The notes below the pieces were generated by a model. That model was given only the letters and a program-made list of their open reading frames with translations, did no database searches and was not told where the DNA came from. DNA of 64,000 bases, taken from Dastarcus helophoroides (taxonomy: Eukaryota > Arthropoda > Insecta > Coleoptera > Bothrideridae). How positions within the stretch are numbered: position 1 is the first letter of the stretch; each line of letters opens with the position of its first letter. The DNA is taken from assembly GCA_028583605.1 (NCBI GenBank), contig CM053336.1, positions 20,693,004-20,757,003 on the forward strand. Reading direction: 5' to 3'. Of this stretch, positions 11,930-35,310 are shown one piece after another. The translations under genes and the position numbers were made by a program.

Positions 11930-14900
11930 AAATGTCGTTTTTGATGAAGATATATTTTATATGTCATCAGTTGATGGACCAAAGTGACAAAATTGTTGTG
12001 AAAGAAAAAGGTATGAATACTTTCATTCAGACAAGTGAGAGACAGAAACTCCCGAAAATAATCGTTTGCCTCAAGACTTAAAAGAAATTACAGTGCATGC
12101 TGCCTGCAAAAGAAGGTACACGGTTGAAAAATTAATTTTGACTTCCATTCATCGTAAAAAAGACCCAGCAACTCAGTGCAGTTTTTCCCTTAGCTCGTCC
12201 TCAGCAAATTTTGATTTCAAATATGATTGTTTTATGTGTGGCTCTAAAATAACTGATGAATTTATTGCACTCTCATCAAAATTGCCAGTTTCAAGAAGAA
12301 ACAGTGTTCGCTGTGTGCAGCAGTTGAAGATGAGAGAGTCAATTTTAAATGTTGCTGAGCTGACGAGCAAAAAAATAATACAGCGAGTAAAAAGTGTGGA
12401 TGATTTTATGGCAGTTGATGCTAGGTGCCACGAAAAATGTTACAAAAAGTTATACAGGATCGTGCCATCGGAGCAAAAAAAAAAGGTTTCGACCCTCTAC
12501 AGGGATTGACGAGGCTATGGAGAATATCTATTCATTCCTCAATGAAAATAGTGATGAATGCCAGTTCACATTAGAGGAACTGATGAGCAAGATTGTAGGA
12601 GATTATGTACCTGATGCAAGGAATGTTAAACAACGCATTTTCAAAAGTATGGAGAGGTCGTGGTTATAGCTGAAACTGCTAACAAATCAGTTATTGTATG
12701 TTTCAAGAATGTTGATTACCTGCAGTTGGTACAACGAAAAAAAAAGCAGATCCTCAAAAAGAATGACTTAAAATTGTCGAAACTGCGGCCAATATTATTT
12801 TGGCAGACATTCGCACGCAGGTGTAAAATGTAAATAAATATCCACCATCAGATGATTTTCTGTGTGATGTAGAGACTGTCATTCCAAATACACTGCAATT
12901 ATTTATAGAATCTATTATTTTGAAACACAAGAGACGATCATTGGCGAAATGAAAGAAGAAATATGTAGCACCTTCACATGCAATTATATCAGTTGTGAGA
13001 CCTCGGTCCTTGATATCTTCTGTTATGACTAGCATTACTGCATACATATATAAAAAATTCGGGTCAAAACATCTTATCAACATCCTTTCATCACTAGGAT
13101 TTGCAGCATCTTACAGTGAAGCATCAATTTTAGAGTAATTTGTAATGTGCAGTTTGCATTTCAACGTCCACACAACTGATACTTTAGAACCTTCCCTGCT
13201 ATGAGTGAAATCTTTGTGTATATCCTCATAGCGCAGTGTTGCCTCACAAAAAAATTGCAGGTTTGAAAAGATTCGTTTCAGCTGATGAGATTGCCTATGT
13301 TGGAGCTGTGGAACTGCAGTGATCTCACAAAAAAAAAATCTGGTCTGTCAGATCAGGCCCGTAACCAGGATTTTTTTTTCGGGGGGGCTGCCGACCCTTC
13401 TGCTAAAACTACTTAGTCTTTGTTTGCGTTTAGGTTAGAAGCCACGGTCCAATGCTACTTTACTATTAATATTGTTATCGTATACAAGTATAATAAAATA
13501 TAAAAAAATAGACTAAAACCATTTCTAGAGTCTAACTCTTCTAACATTTTGACAAAGTAATTTAACAAGAATGTTGCCTATTTATCTCAATTTAATTTCT
13601 AAATAAAAACAGATGTGTGGGTAAGATGATAAAATTACTCTAAAATTTATCTTTGAATTGTCTTCTATAACCTGCACTTGTGTATGAAAAATGCTTATAC
13701 AAAGTGCTCTATTTAAAGACAGTTAGAAGTTAGCTGGAGAAAATCTTTTTTTTTTTTTCAAATTTGGATTAAATTCATAATTTTAACTTTTATCTCAAAT
13801 TTAAAGTTTGCACCTGAACATTTAGAATTTGGATATTTTTTCTAAATTCTGGAAGATTAGATGTTTTTTTTAAGTTCAAGTTTCTTTTTAGTGTCCAACG
13901 CTTTTTCAAACTGACAACAACTTCAATTCCTACGTTTTTTATTTTATTTTGGGCAATTTTGGGAATTATTGTTGCCATCTGAATTTGCTATGTCGAAATG
14001 CATTTGATTCTTCCGAATTTCGAAAAAAAGTTTTTGCTATAAAGTTATTTATCGTTTTTTTGTAAGTTTTACCTTTAATCTCAAAATTTCGACCTTTTTT
14101 TGGAAGTTTTCAATTTGAATTAGATTTTTTGTTAAATGTGAAGTATGTTAATACTTTTTTCTCCAAATTCAAAGTTTAAAATCTTGGTATTTACTTCAAA
14201 CCCACAAATATTTTTTTAAACTTTGATTCTTTCTAGAAACCTGAAAATTTAGCCAACATTTTTGTGGAAAATGTCAGACATCGAACTTCTGAACTTAATC
14301 TTGAGTTTTTTGAATTTGGAATTTTAATTCGAAATGTCTAGAAAAGTCTACATTTAGAGTGGACAAACTCGTTCTAGAAAAAGTTTAATTACTACCGTAT
14401 TTATACTTAAAAATAACCAAAATCCATTATTAAACATTTCTAAAATTATTAACTTTTTTAAAAATTTTGAATTTTTGAACAAAATTAGGATATGTTGATT
14501 CATAATGTGACCTGTTCGAATTCGAAATTTTTAGTTTTTTAAATTTGAAATTTTAGAAATAAGTTCACATTTAGAATTACTCTTTAAATCCGAAGAAAAA
14601 AGAAGCCATAATTAAAAAAAAAAAAGTTTGTAGTCAAAACTTTCTAAAAAAATCTCTCATTTCCAAAAGATAAAATCTATTAACAAAAACTAATAACACT
14701 CAACATTTTGTCTTGAAACAAAATTCAAAACATAAACTTTGATATTTCCTGAAACTTTTAGTGTTTTCTCAAAATGGTCAGGGGATTTTTTATAAATTAA
14801 ATGTCTAGAAAGAAAGTCAATATATTTTGAAAAAGTCTAAATTTTGAACCAGTGCTAATGTAAAAATTTTGAAAAATAAACTTAAGATATTAAGCTAATT

Positions 14901-17900
14901 TTTTTTTCAAAATTTCGACTTGAATCTTGACATTTTTAAACTCGTCGTAAAAAGTTGTAAAAATTGTATAAATCAAATTTCTCTAAAAATATGAATTTAA
15001 AGTTGAAATGACGTGATTAAAAGTACAATAAATTCTTAATTAAAGTTGAAATTTGATAACTAAGATAGAAATTTCAATATTGTTTTGGAAGTTTTCACTT
15101 GGAATTCGAATTTTGGAGAAAAAAGTCGAATTTTCGAAATCGTAATCGAAATATAAAGAAATCAACTTCATAACAAAAAATTTATAAATTTTTTTATTAT
15201 GAAGTTAAAACTGTTTAAGAAAATTAAAAGTTTCGAATTAAGCTGATGGATCAAAGTTATTAAAAAAATCCTGAATTTTCCAACTTAAAAATGCTCAAGT
15301 TTTGTGTAAAACTCGAAATTTATAAAAGAATCGACATTTTAGACATTTTTTTTAAAGTTCAATCGCCATGTTAGAAAATTATAGAAGAAATTCATAAAAA
15401 TAACTTATTAAAAAATTTCTTTTAAAAATAATGGCTTATAAGATATTTTGATTTTTTAGTAAAGGGCCTAACGTTCAAAACTTTATTCAAAAACCTAATT
15501 AAAAATTTAAATTCTTAGATTCCAAAACTGTAAAACTATTATTACAAAATCCAAGTTTTTCTCAAAATTTGGTGTTGAATCTCGAAAAATCTCTTGTTTA
15601 AATTTCCAGTTCTTCTCAAAATTTGATTTTTTTTTCAAAATAGGGAGTTTAAGCTTGAAAAACTTTCAAATTTAACATTATTTTAATAAAATTCAAAACG
15701 TAAGATCGAAATTTTAAATAAAAAAAAAAGAAATTTCAAGAAAAGTTTAAATTTTTCTAGAAACGAAATCTCAGATTTAAATGTCAAAATTTTGGAAAAA
15801 ATTCGATTGAGTTTAAGGTAAAAATTTTAAGATTTAGGGCGAAAATTCGAGAATGAAGTCGAAATTTTAAGGACTTCTTCATTTGAAAATGTTATACTCC
15901 TTCTGAATATCCTTAGTATAACCTAAAATCTATTATTTTTTTTTAATTTAATTAATTTCGACTGAGGTATTAAAATGTTTTTTTTTTTTTAATTGTGAGT
16001 TTTGGCCTGTTAATGCTTTTTTTTAAGAGTATTTTACCTTTTTGGTGCCTTCTTTAGCTTTTCTTTTTTGCCTAATTTAATATTTTGCTCACCTTTTTAC
16101 CTTGCTTGATTGTGATTAAAATCCGGCCTCTAATAAAAACAAATGGCGCCAAATTTGAAAAAAAAAACATCCTACGAAAACAAAATGATCCATTAAAAAT
16201 GGTTTTTAAAAAGGTCGCACATCTGGAAAATTAAGTTCTATCTAGTGTGAAGCAAAAAATTCCCCCCCCCCCCGTTACGGGCCTGTGTTAGATATAACAG
16301 TGATTGATATCCAGGGTATATACCACATTGCTGAAGAAAAATTGCCATCAGCTGTAGATCTTGCGTGGTTGTTTGGTAAATGGTCAAAAGTTGCGAATCT
16401 TTCAGGATGTAATGGGTCCATGGAGCAGGTCACTAATGATCATAGCTTCACTGCTCCAACGCTTCTATTTATCAACCCGTCACCTGGTGACTATGATGCG
16501 ATATTTACTGGTCTCCTCGTCGTCAGTGATAAATGTAAAGGACATCAAAAAACATTTGACCAACCGTTGTATGTGAAAGCTCGAGACATAGTCCTGAGTG
16601 GTCAACATCCTGATTTAAAAAATATGATTGTGAGACTTTGTGGCTTTCATTGGCGCATGTCCTTCATGGAACTATTATGAGTGGAAATGGACTAAAGCAG
16701 CTTTTTGGTACCATCTACGCAGACAACAGTGTAGAAAAATTATTGACAGGACATGCCTATTCGAGGGCTGTTACAGCCCATGTTTTGGATAACCTTGTTT
16801 TAAGTAGTTTTATTTTGGACAAAATACAACTCACAGAAGATGAAAAATGGGAACTAAAAACCACTCTTAGTGAAACTCAGCGACCATTACTTCTCACAGC
16901 TGAGGAAAGAGCTGTTTCAAATGTTTGCAGCCAAGTTTAAAACAACACTAAATAAACTGGAAGAGAATGGCCGCACTGCAAATCTGTGGATCCAATATTT
17001 GACAACTTTAATAAAACTAATTATAAAAGCAGAACGCGTGGGTTTCAGAGACTTACATGTCTGTTGGTCAAATGCACCCGTTTTTCTATGCGGCGGGCCA
17101 CTTTTTTATGCGAAAAGTACACACCTGTATTTACAAGTTATGTTAAAGCCAGAAGATAAAATGGATCCCATTGATTACCATAAATTCACTTCACAGGAAT
17201 TTTTCACTGTTAGGCGCACTGACAAGTTCTTTGCAGGCATTTGGTCAGATATGACGATTGAGCAGACCTCAATAAAAGCTATGGTCTGACTCATGGGCGA
17301 GGAATTTCTGACACGGTGGGCTATGGCAATGGTTTTCTTACAAAATACCTGTGACGGAATGGAGATATTTTGTGACATCAACTTAGCAACAGTAGAACAA
17401 CACGTAGACATGAGGGTTTCCCGCATTAATCAAGATGATGAAGATGCAGAAAAACTAATTAAGTGGTTAGCTCAGCACTACCCATTCCCACACATGACGT
17501 CGTAATAAGCCTCAGTGCTGGGGTTGTTGGTGGTAAAGAGGTTAATTGTGACTTGGCCCAAGAAATTGGAATTTCAGGTATTTCAAGGATAGTTGGTGCA
17601 GACTTTGGGACTGTCAAGTTCAAACGAAAAGACAAAGTTGTCACATTATCTTCAGCTGTAGTAAAGATAGCAAATAAAAATATTACGCGTTGATCCATTG
17701 ACTGTTTCAAAGGGTGTGTGTGCATTGCAAAGCAGACAGACCAACAGCTGAACAAATACTTTCAATTCGAACTCGCACCTTTTTCAATATCTTTATTTCC
17801 AGAAGGACTGCAAAAGGGGCCAAAGGCATTAAATCTGTGGTAGTTGACGGAGGATTTCTTCTGCACAAAGTCATCTGGAAACCAAATATTTCCATTGCAG

Positions 17901-18700
17901 AGATACTCAACTTTTATGTTAGATACGTTGAAAATCGCTGCGTTGCAATATTTTAATAGTATTTGATGTATATCCTACGGATGCTGCCCACAAAAGTTCC
18001 AAGAGTGCTGGAAAAGGTAATGTTTCTTGGGTGCTTTACTCATGTAATTCGGTCAAATACAACTTACAGGATGAAATTTTTTCTTAGATGCTTTTGTAGC
18101 TGTGACACCACCTCCGCATTATATGGGCACGGGAAAAATAAATTTTGCTCCATCCCTGAGAGGTCCACAAATCCTAAGGAAATGGTTTCAGTTTTCACAC
18201 AAGCTGACATAAGCCATGCAAAAATAGCCGAGGTTGGAGAAAATTTTCTTGTGGCTATATACGATGGCGGTGACATAGGCACCCAAACACTCGATAATTT
18301 ACGTTATCACAATTTTATCAATTCTGCTGCAAGACATAAGTTGTGTTTGGCACGACTGCTACCAACAGCGGATGCTGCAAGATATCATTCATTCCGAACT
18401 TATCACCAAGTTCAAACTTGGTTGGGAGTTGCTAAGGATAGTTTGGACTGGAGATGGAAGTGCAGCAATCAAGGCCTAACTCCTGTTGCAACCTCAAATA
18501 ATCCCGCTCCCTAAACACTTCTTAAATTTATTTCATGCGCCTATAAAAAAGGGTGCAGCGGCATAAAATCAAGGCTGAAGTGCTCTATAATCTGCAAACA
18601 CTGCTCTGGATAGTCCTGTACAAACGTTCCGAAAGTGTTTGACAATGATTATGAAGAGGATCGAACTTTTAGCATATTGAAAGAAAATTTGTTTCTACGT
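11930..18700 (+). pseudogene. decayed copy of a repeated uncharacterised family with FEN1/XPG-like motifs
   Basis: From about 11930 to 18700 the + strand carries pieces of one long protein broken by frameshifts (near 12050, 12480, 12660, 16675, 16920), stops and a 2.9-kb insertion (13354-16285). Readable blocks include ACKRRYT, MCGSKITDE, GSKHLINILSSLGFAASYSEA-like sequence, DQPLYVKARDIVLSG, IMSGNGLKQLFGTIYA, HAYSRAV, TDKFFAGIWSDMTIEQTSIKAM and TYHQVQTWLG. They end in a Cys-rich tail (KKGCSGIKS...CSIICKHCSG, 18545-18610). This organisation recalls a family I know only as multi-copy uncharacterised invertebrate proteins. Three blocks in order, VVDGGFLLHKVIW (about 17840), IVFDVYP (about 17956) and CDTTSA (18101), resemble motifs of the FEN1/XPG PIN-like nuclease fold (my inference). 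The stretch expected to hold the middle acidic motif, between about 18030 and 18090, is missing. It is not functional as read. Confidence 0.7.
13354..16285. mobile_element. non-autonomous hAT-like element (CAGGCCCGTAAC termini)
   Basis: The ends CAGGCCCGTAAC (13354) and GTTACGGGCCTG (to 16285) are perfect 12-bp inverted repeats. Both are followed inward by homopolymer runs (T8-9 then G7; C13). They are flanked by tgtcagat (13346-13353) and tgttagat (16286-16293), an 8-bp target-site duplication with one mismatch, the hallmark of hAT transposons. The 2.9-kb interior has no transposase frame and is AT-rich satellite-like DNA. Removing it rejoins the surrounding pseudogene, which proves it is an insertion. 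Its right subterminal region (15985-16130) has a relative on the - strand at 24215-24370. Confidence 0.9.
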
Positions 18701-18819
18701 TTGATTCTGCCAGAAAAACTTACCCACTCCTGGGCCGCCTAAGCGAGTGAAAGCATAGCACACTCTCTTATAACATAGTTTCTTTTATTTTGAATTTTAT
18801 TCTATTTCAATTGTTTCAG

Positions 18820-20280
18820 TTACTATTAAGTTTAGAAAAAAATGTATTTACAAAACTTGTATATTTAATGCTCTTTACAATTGATAATAACCATTGTTGC
18901 TACATTGCTTAAAAGTTATGTGGAAAAAACAGAAAAAAACTTTTAAATTTGCATTTTTTTAGCATTGCTTGCCAAGCACATGACTTTCAATGTCGAAAAC
19001 TTGTTTTTTTATCTCTACTTTATTCCCAGCAATATGAAAAAAAATCTGAATTAAGGAAGGTAACATGAATAACTTGACTGGGCTATACTATTTTACTACT
19101 AATAAAAGTGTATTATAGGAGTTATTTTGAAATGTTTTTCCACTTTTAAGTATTCATAGTTTGCTTGTTATTGAGTTTAGAACAAAACTATATACCATAT
19201 TGTAGATCATTCTGTGCTCTTTATAAATGATAACTATTCAAGAAGAATGCAACCTAGACTACAAATTCATGCAGCCCTCCAGGCCTGTATAGTGAATCAG
19301 AGGTAGCTGAACTACCAACAGTTGAAACACTGCCACCTAGCGAAGCGGTTGCTCTCTAGGAGAGTTCCCAGAAGCCAAGGATTCTATTTATTTCTATAAT
19401 GCACAGACCAATAAGCGGATGCAAGAAGAATGCAACCTAGACTACAAAGTCATGCAGCCCTCCAGGCGTGTATAGTGGAGAAGAAATCATAGGTAGCTGC
19501 TGAACTCTACCAACAGTTGAAACACTGCCACCTAGCAAAGCGGTTGCTCTCTAGGAGAGTTCCCAGAAGACAAGGATTCTATATAATGCACAGACCAAAG
19601 GTTTGAACATTTATTAGATTCGAAGTTTGGAAACCAAATACCGGTTTTGATCTTGTTAGATCTCGTCAGTTTGGTATATCCAACTCGAATGCTAACAAAT
19701 GTTCCAACAAGTCAGTACTAAAACATTCACAGGCGTCAAGCGAGTGACTCTTGGTACAGCCACCTATTGATTCATAGAGAAACTATGGCCATCGCCAACA
19801 ATCTCATATGCAACCTAGACTACAAATTCATGCAGCCCTCCAGGCGTTGGCCATAGTTTCTTTATGGACCAATAGGTGTTAGTACTAAGAGTCACTCGCT
19901 TGACGCCTGTGAATGTTCTAGTACTTACTTGTCGGAACATTTGTTAGCATTTGAGTTGTATATACCAAACTGACGAGATCTAACAAGATCGAAACCGGTA
20001 TTTGGTTTCCAAACTTCGAATCTAATAAATGTTCGAACCTATTGATCTGTGCATTATAGAATAATAACTATTGTTACGGTACGTTGTTTAGAAAAAAAGT
20101 TATTCTCGAAAATCTAAAGAGTACGAAATTTTAATCTTTTGTGGAGGATTGCGGAATAAGCATAGGCCTTCCAATGTCGAAAACTTGGTTTTTTTACCTC
20201 TACCTTTAAATAACATTTAAAAAAATCAATGTTACCCCACCTTTTGCAAGGTAACATGAATAATTTGACTAGGTTATATT
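18820..20280. repeat. degenerate ~350-bp tandem repeat, interrupted
   Basis: The block GTTTAGAA...TGCTCTTTACAATTGATAATAAC at 18822-18895 recurs at 19173-19238. The following block, with CAATGTCGAAAACTTG, TTTTTTTATCTCTACTT and GGTAACATGAATAACTTGACT (18990-19085), recurs at 20178-20275. Two direct units are therefore present, and the second is split by the insertion at 19239-20063. Confidence 0.65.
19239..20063. mobile_element. foldback (snap-back) element with 9-bp target duplication
   Basis: Long inverted arms of about 210 bases pair 19579-19790 with 19849-20061: TATAATGCACAGACC, GGTTTCCAAA..., GATCTCGTCAGTTTGGTAT and CAAGCGAGTGACTCTT on one arm have complements on the other. The 58-base loop holds a third copy of CAACCTAGACTACAAATTC. 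Left of the arms are two direct copies of a ~160-base module (from 19239 and from 19423; both contain CACTGCCACCTAGC and GTTGCTCTCTAGGAGAG). The whole is flanked by ATAACTATT at 19230-19238 and 20064-20072, a perfect 9-bp duplication. Nine-base duplications and giant inverted repeats are known for foldback and Mutator-like elements. No coding frame is present. Confidence 0.75.
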
Positions 20281-21726
20281 CCAAGTTGGTTCCCTTCTCC
20301 AAAATCACATTTTCATTTTTTTCTTTCCCCTAAAAACTTAATTTGAAAATTATTTTATAGAAATTTTTAATTCTGAAATTTTAAGTGGAAATTTAAAAAC
20401 GGAAGTTTTTTGAAATTTCGATTTTAAAATTTGTTTTTTTTTCTAATAATTTTAGTTTTGGGAATGTTGACATTTTTCCCGAAATGAAAAAAAATATATT
20501 GCTTAATTTTCAAAACTTATTTTGCCACAACATTCATTTAATTGTTTTTTTGCCCAAGTTATAACTTTAAAAATTCTGACTTTTTTGAAAATTCAAATTC
20601 AAACTTTCTGATAAATTCCAGTTTTTTGTTTTCAAAATGTATTTTATCTCGTCACAATTGCCAGTTATCTGCTGAAATTATTACTTTTTAAACAAATTTT
20701 TGCGATTGTAAGGTTGAAGTTTAACAAAATTTGTTGTAAATTACTTCAGTTGCTTTACAAATTGAGGCTCTTTATTTTTGACGTTTTTTTTTCCTTTCCT
20801 TTCCTGACCCAGGTATTGGATACTAAGAAATAAAAGTTACAATACTTTATTCGAGCTCTCAGGGCAATAGAGTGGAGAGGTGGTATAATGCAATATTGTA
20901 CTTTTTTGTTTCTGAAATTTACATAAATCACCTGATTGGACTCCAAAACATTTCTACCCCTCTCAGCAGAGCATGTCCACATTTTACCTAAGTACTGCCT
21001 GCAAATTTTAATATTAAAATCAAGATCAACAAAAATTTGAAATTTGGCAACAGCCAGCAAAATTTATCAAATCCCAAATCATTTTTTCTCACAATTTTAG
21101 TCATCTTCTGAATGTTTATTGAACTTACGTATATTGCAAAATTTTCCTTCTTATAATTGGATTTATCTGTTATGATGGGTAACTTAATATCAAAACAATA
21201 TTGTTTTAAGTAACTTTTTTATAATTGCCAAACTATGCTTTCTTTTTTGTATTCATTTCTTATCTTTTTTACAGCTGCTAATATGAACACAGTAAAAAAC
21301 TCGCTCTTTAAAGAAACTTCATTTCTAATGTATTCTCCCTTAAAACTATAAAAACATCACAAAAATTAGAAACAAAACCAAATAAAAGTTAAAGAAAAAT
21401 AGCTTTTATTTGGTTTTAATTGTACTTTTTATGTTCGCTAATATTAAAACAATAAGACACTTATGACTAAATTTAAATTTTTCGCGTTGTATTGAACTTA
21501 TAAAGACTGCCAACATATTAACACAGTAAGGAGTTAAGAAAAAATGAGACAAGGAAGTAGTAACCAATTAATTACTACAAGAAAAAAAGCGTAAAAATCT
21601 GAAATAATTTAATTATATTTGCAATATGAATTAGCTATATGGGTTCCACGACCACACTAAAACCAGTCCTTCTGTATTTTTTGTACGATCACAATCCCGA
21701 ACAGATATAGTAAAAGTCCAATTAGT
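20281..21726. other. intergenic stretch and Cul3 3' UTR
   Basis: AT-rich DNA between the foldback region and the Cul3 stop codon. It includes the Cul3 3' UTR at its right end; AATAAA on the - strand near 21404-21410 is a possible poly(A) signal. A patch at 20755-21060 has a 101-codon - strand frame with a less biased composition; I do not recognise it and it may be a transposon remnant. Confidence 0.45.
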
Positions 21727-32961
<11,235 letters not shown>

Positions 32962-33902
32962 TGTTCCGAATTTTCCTTAAACAGTACACTCCGAACTAAC
33001 ACCGCACAAAGCAAATATCATAACTACTTGTCGTAAACGTTTTAACTGTCTTCATAATTTGCGAAAAAATCGAACGATCATAATACCCATTTAGGCGGAA
33101 TGATATCGGGATTTCGTCTCGACATAATTATCTGTGTGTGAGGTGGGCACCTTACGCACTACTAGCACTAATAGCAATATTAACGGAGTCTATCGAACAA
33201 TGAACTAACTACGAGTGAAAATTATCAAGATGAAAACTCAAAATTTACGATTTAGAACGGGAAATATCACACGGCCATTGTCAACGTCAAGCTAGAGAAA
33301 GTTCATTACTTGGATCACAACCACTACACTTTCATTGAACAACTTCATCTTTGCTAGGCATTGACAGATTACCAACCGGAGAACTGTCACCAGTACAGCC
33401 AACCTATCGCACTTTTTCTGCATTTTGTTTAATTACTTCCTTTGTCTGAAAATTACTCATCGCTAATTCAAAGCAATCTGTAATCGCCAACGGCATAAAT
33501 TAAATAGGCTTTGTGAATGTTTCCTTTTTATGTAATTGGTTTTTAAAGTTATTTTATTCATTGGTGTTTCTATGATCTTTACAGCTACATATTATTTTTT
33601 ACTTTTGTGGACTGACCAAAATTAGATTTTTGACCGAAATCGAAACTTCTTCCAATTAGTTACAACTTACATAATACGTATGCATTATACTAAAAATTTT
33701 CCGTAATAATAAAAATCATTTATATGAAAATAAAGCGAATTTCAGAGAAGGCCGTGAATTATTAAATCAACCTTTAGATAAGTTGGTAAAAAAAAGTTAC
33801 TAGAACTAAAGGTGGCTTCACGCGTAACATTGTGATGATTAATGTGTTGCCTGTATTTCAGGGGTTATTTGGCAAAAATAATCGGACCGGGGCGTGCGAA
33901 AG

Positions 33903-33937
33903 CTTTTCTCAGTATGATGCAACTCTTCGAAATGACG
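33903..33937 (-). repeat. dispersed block shared with 42713-42746
   Basis: On the - strand the core CATTTCGAAGAGTTGCATCA and following CTGAGAAAA is repeated, with one internal mismatch over about 31 bases, on the + strand at 42713-42746. Similar CGCACG sequence follows both. It is a short dispersed repeat in inverted orientation, family unknown. Confidence 0.6.
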
Positions 33938-35244
33938 CTCTATAAACTTTTTCCCTAAAGCAATCATTGATTATGTTCAAAAACTGCACAAAATGCAAAT
34001 AACATTAAAACCAAGAGTCGACGATTTATTATTAAGGAGGAACTATCAGCACATATGTAGCAATTATTTGAAATTTTTAACTAAAATAACCAATTTTTAT
34101 AATATGTCGTATGTTGTCTCTGGTTTGTTAAAATTATGACCCTCGAAAAATTTGACTTTTTTTGCTCAAATTCTGACTTTGTGTTTAAAATTTTTACTTT
34201 TTCTTAAAGATTCAAGATTAGTTTTTAAATGTAGATTTTTTGTTTCGAAAAAATGTTATTCTTAAACCAACGAAAATAATAAAAATTGAAAGCGTAAAAT
34301 AGAAATTTAAAAAAAAAATTACAAAATATTGTTTAATTTAATTCGGTTTATTATTCTCAAAAATTTACAGTTTTTAACGAAATTTCAACTTTTCCTCGAA
34401 ATAAAAGGTTCGCGCTTTTGGTGGTCTCTTGTTATGCAGTTTACATTTAAATTTTGATTTTATTCCCGAAATGTTGTAATTTTTTTATTTATGCATTAGA
34501 GTGTAATTTATTAGTTTTTCGTTGTTATAAATTTCGACCTTTTTTACGGATTCCGACTTTTCAGTTCCATTCTTTACGTTTTTCCTAAAATTTTGATGTG
34601 AAGCTTGAACGTTTGATTTTTCCTGTAAATATTTAATTTTTTGTTTTAATAAAATTTCGCACTTTTGGTTTTACATGTTTATCTAAAATTTTGACTTTAA
34701 TATCAACATCTGGACTTTTTCCTCGAAATTTCGGAAATAGTTTTTTATAATAAATGCAATTTATTTTTCTTTTTTTTTATATATCCCATTGCGTAAATTA
34801 CTGTTTTTTTTTCTAAATTTTGACTTTTTCCTCCAGATTCTAATTTTTCAGTCTCCATGTTCACGTTTTTCAATAATTTCGATTCTAATTTCGAAATTTT
34901 GACTCTTTTAGAAACATCGACTGTTCTCGAAATTTATCTGATTCCGATTTGTCGATCTTTTATCACCTAATTTCCAAAGACATGTTTCTAATTTTAATTT
35001 TTTATCTTGAAATTTCTAGTTTAACTTCGAAAATAATAACAATTTTAAAATGAAAACCGGAATTCTGATTAAAAAAATGAAACATTGGAGAAAAAAGAAC
35101 ATTTCTAGAAAAAAACCGAAATTTATTAAAAAAAACAATCGTAGTCTTTAGTCTTTTTTTTTCTTTTTTTCATAAATATCGATTTTATTTTCAAAATTCC
35201 TTGTTTTTTCTTAATTTTCCTCAAACGACCTCCTTTTCTTCTTC

Positions 35245-35310
35245 TACTAGCCGTCTTCATCTACATGAAAGAAGAGAAAAATTTCTTGGTTCACCCTTTT
35301 GGAAATTCCT
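35245..35310 (-). repeat. dispersed non-satellite block, copy 2 (inverted)
   Basis: Reverse complement reads AATTTCCAAAAGGGTGAACC, then CTCTTCTTTCATGTAGATGAA and GCTAGTA, aligned with 30901-30985. It lies in the T-rich block, so the A-rich Cul3 intron and this T-rich block are inverted relatives. Confidence 0.6.

Noticed and set aside
20755..21060. 101-codon - strand frame as a host gene
   Set aside because: No recognisable family, no splice or poly(A) context; kept only as a possible relic.
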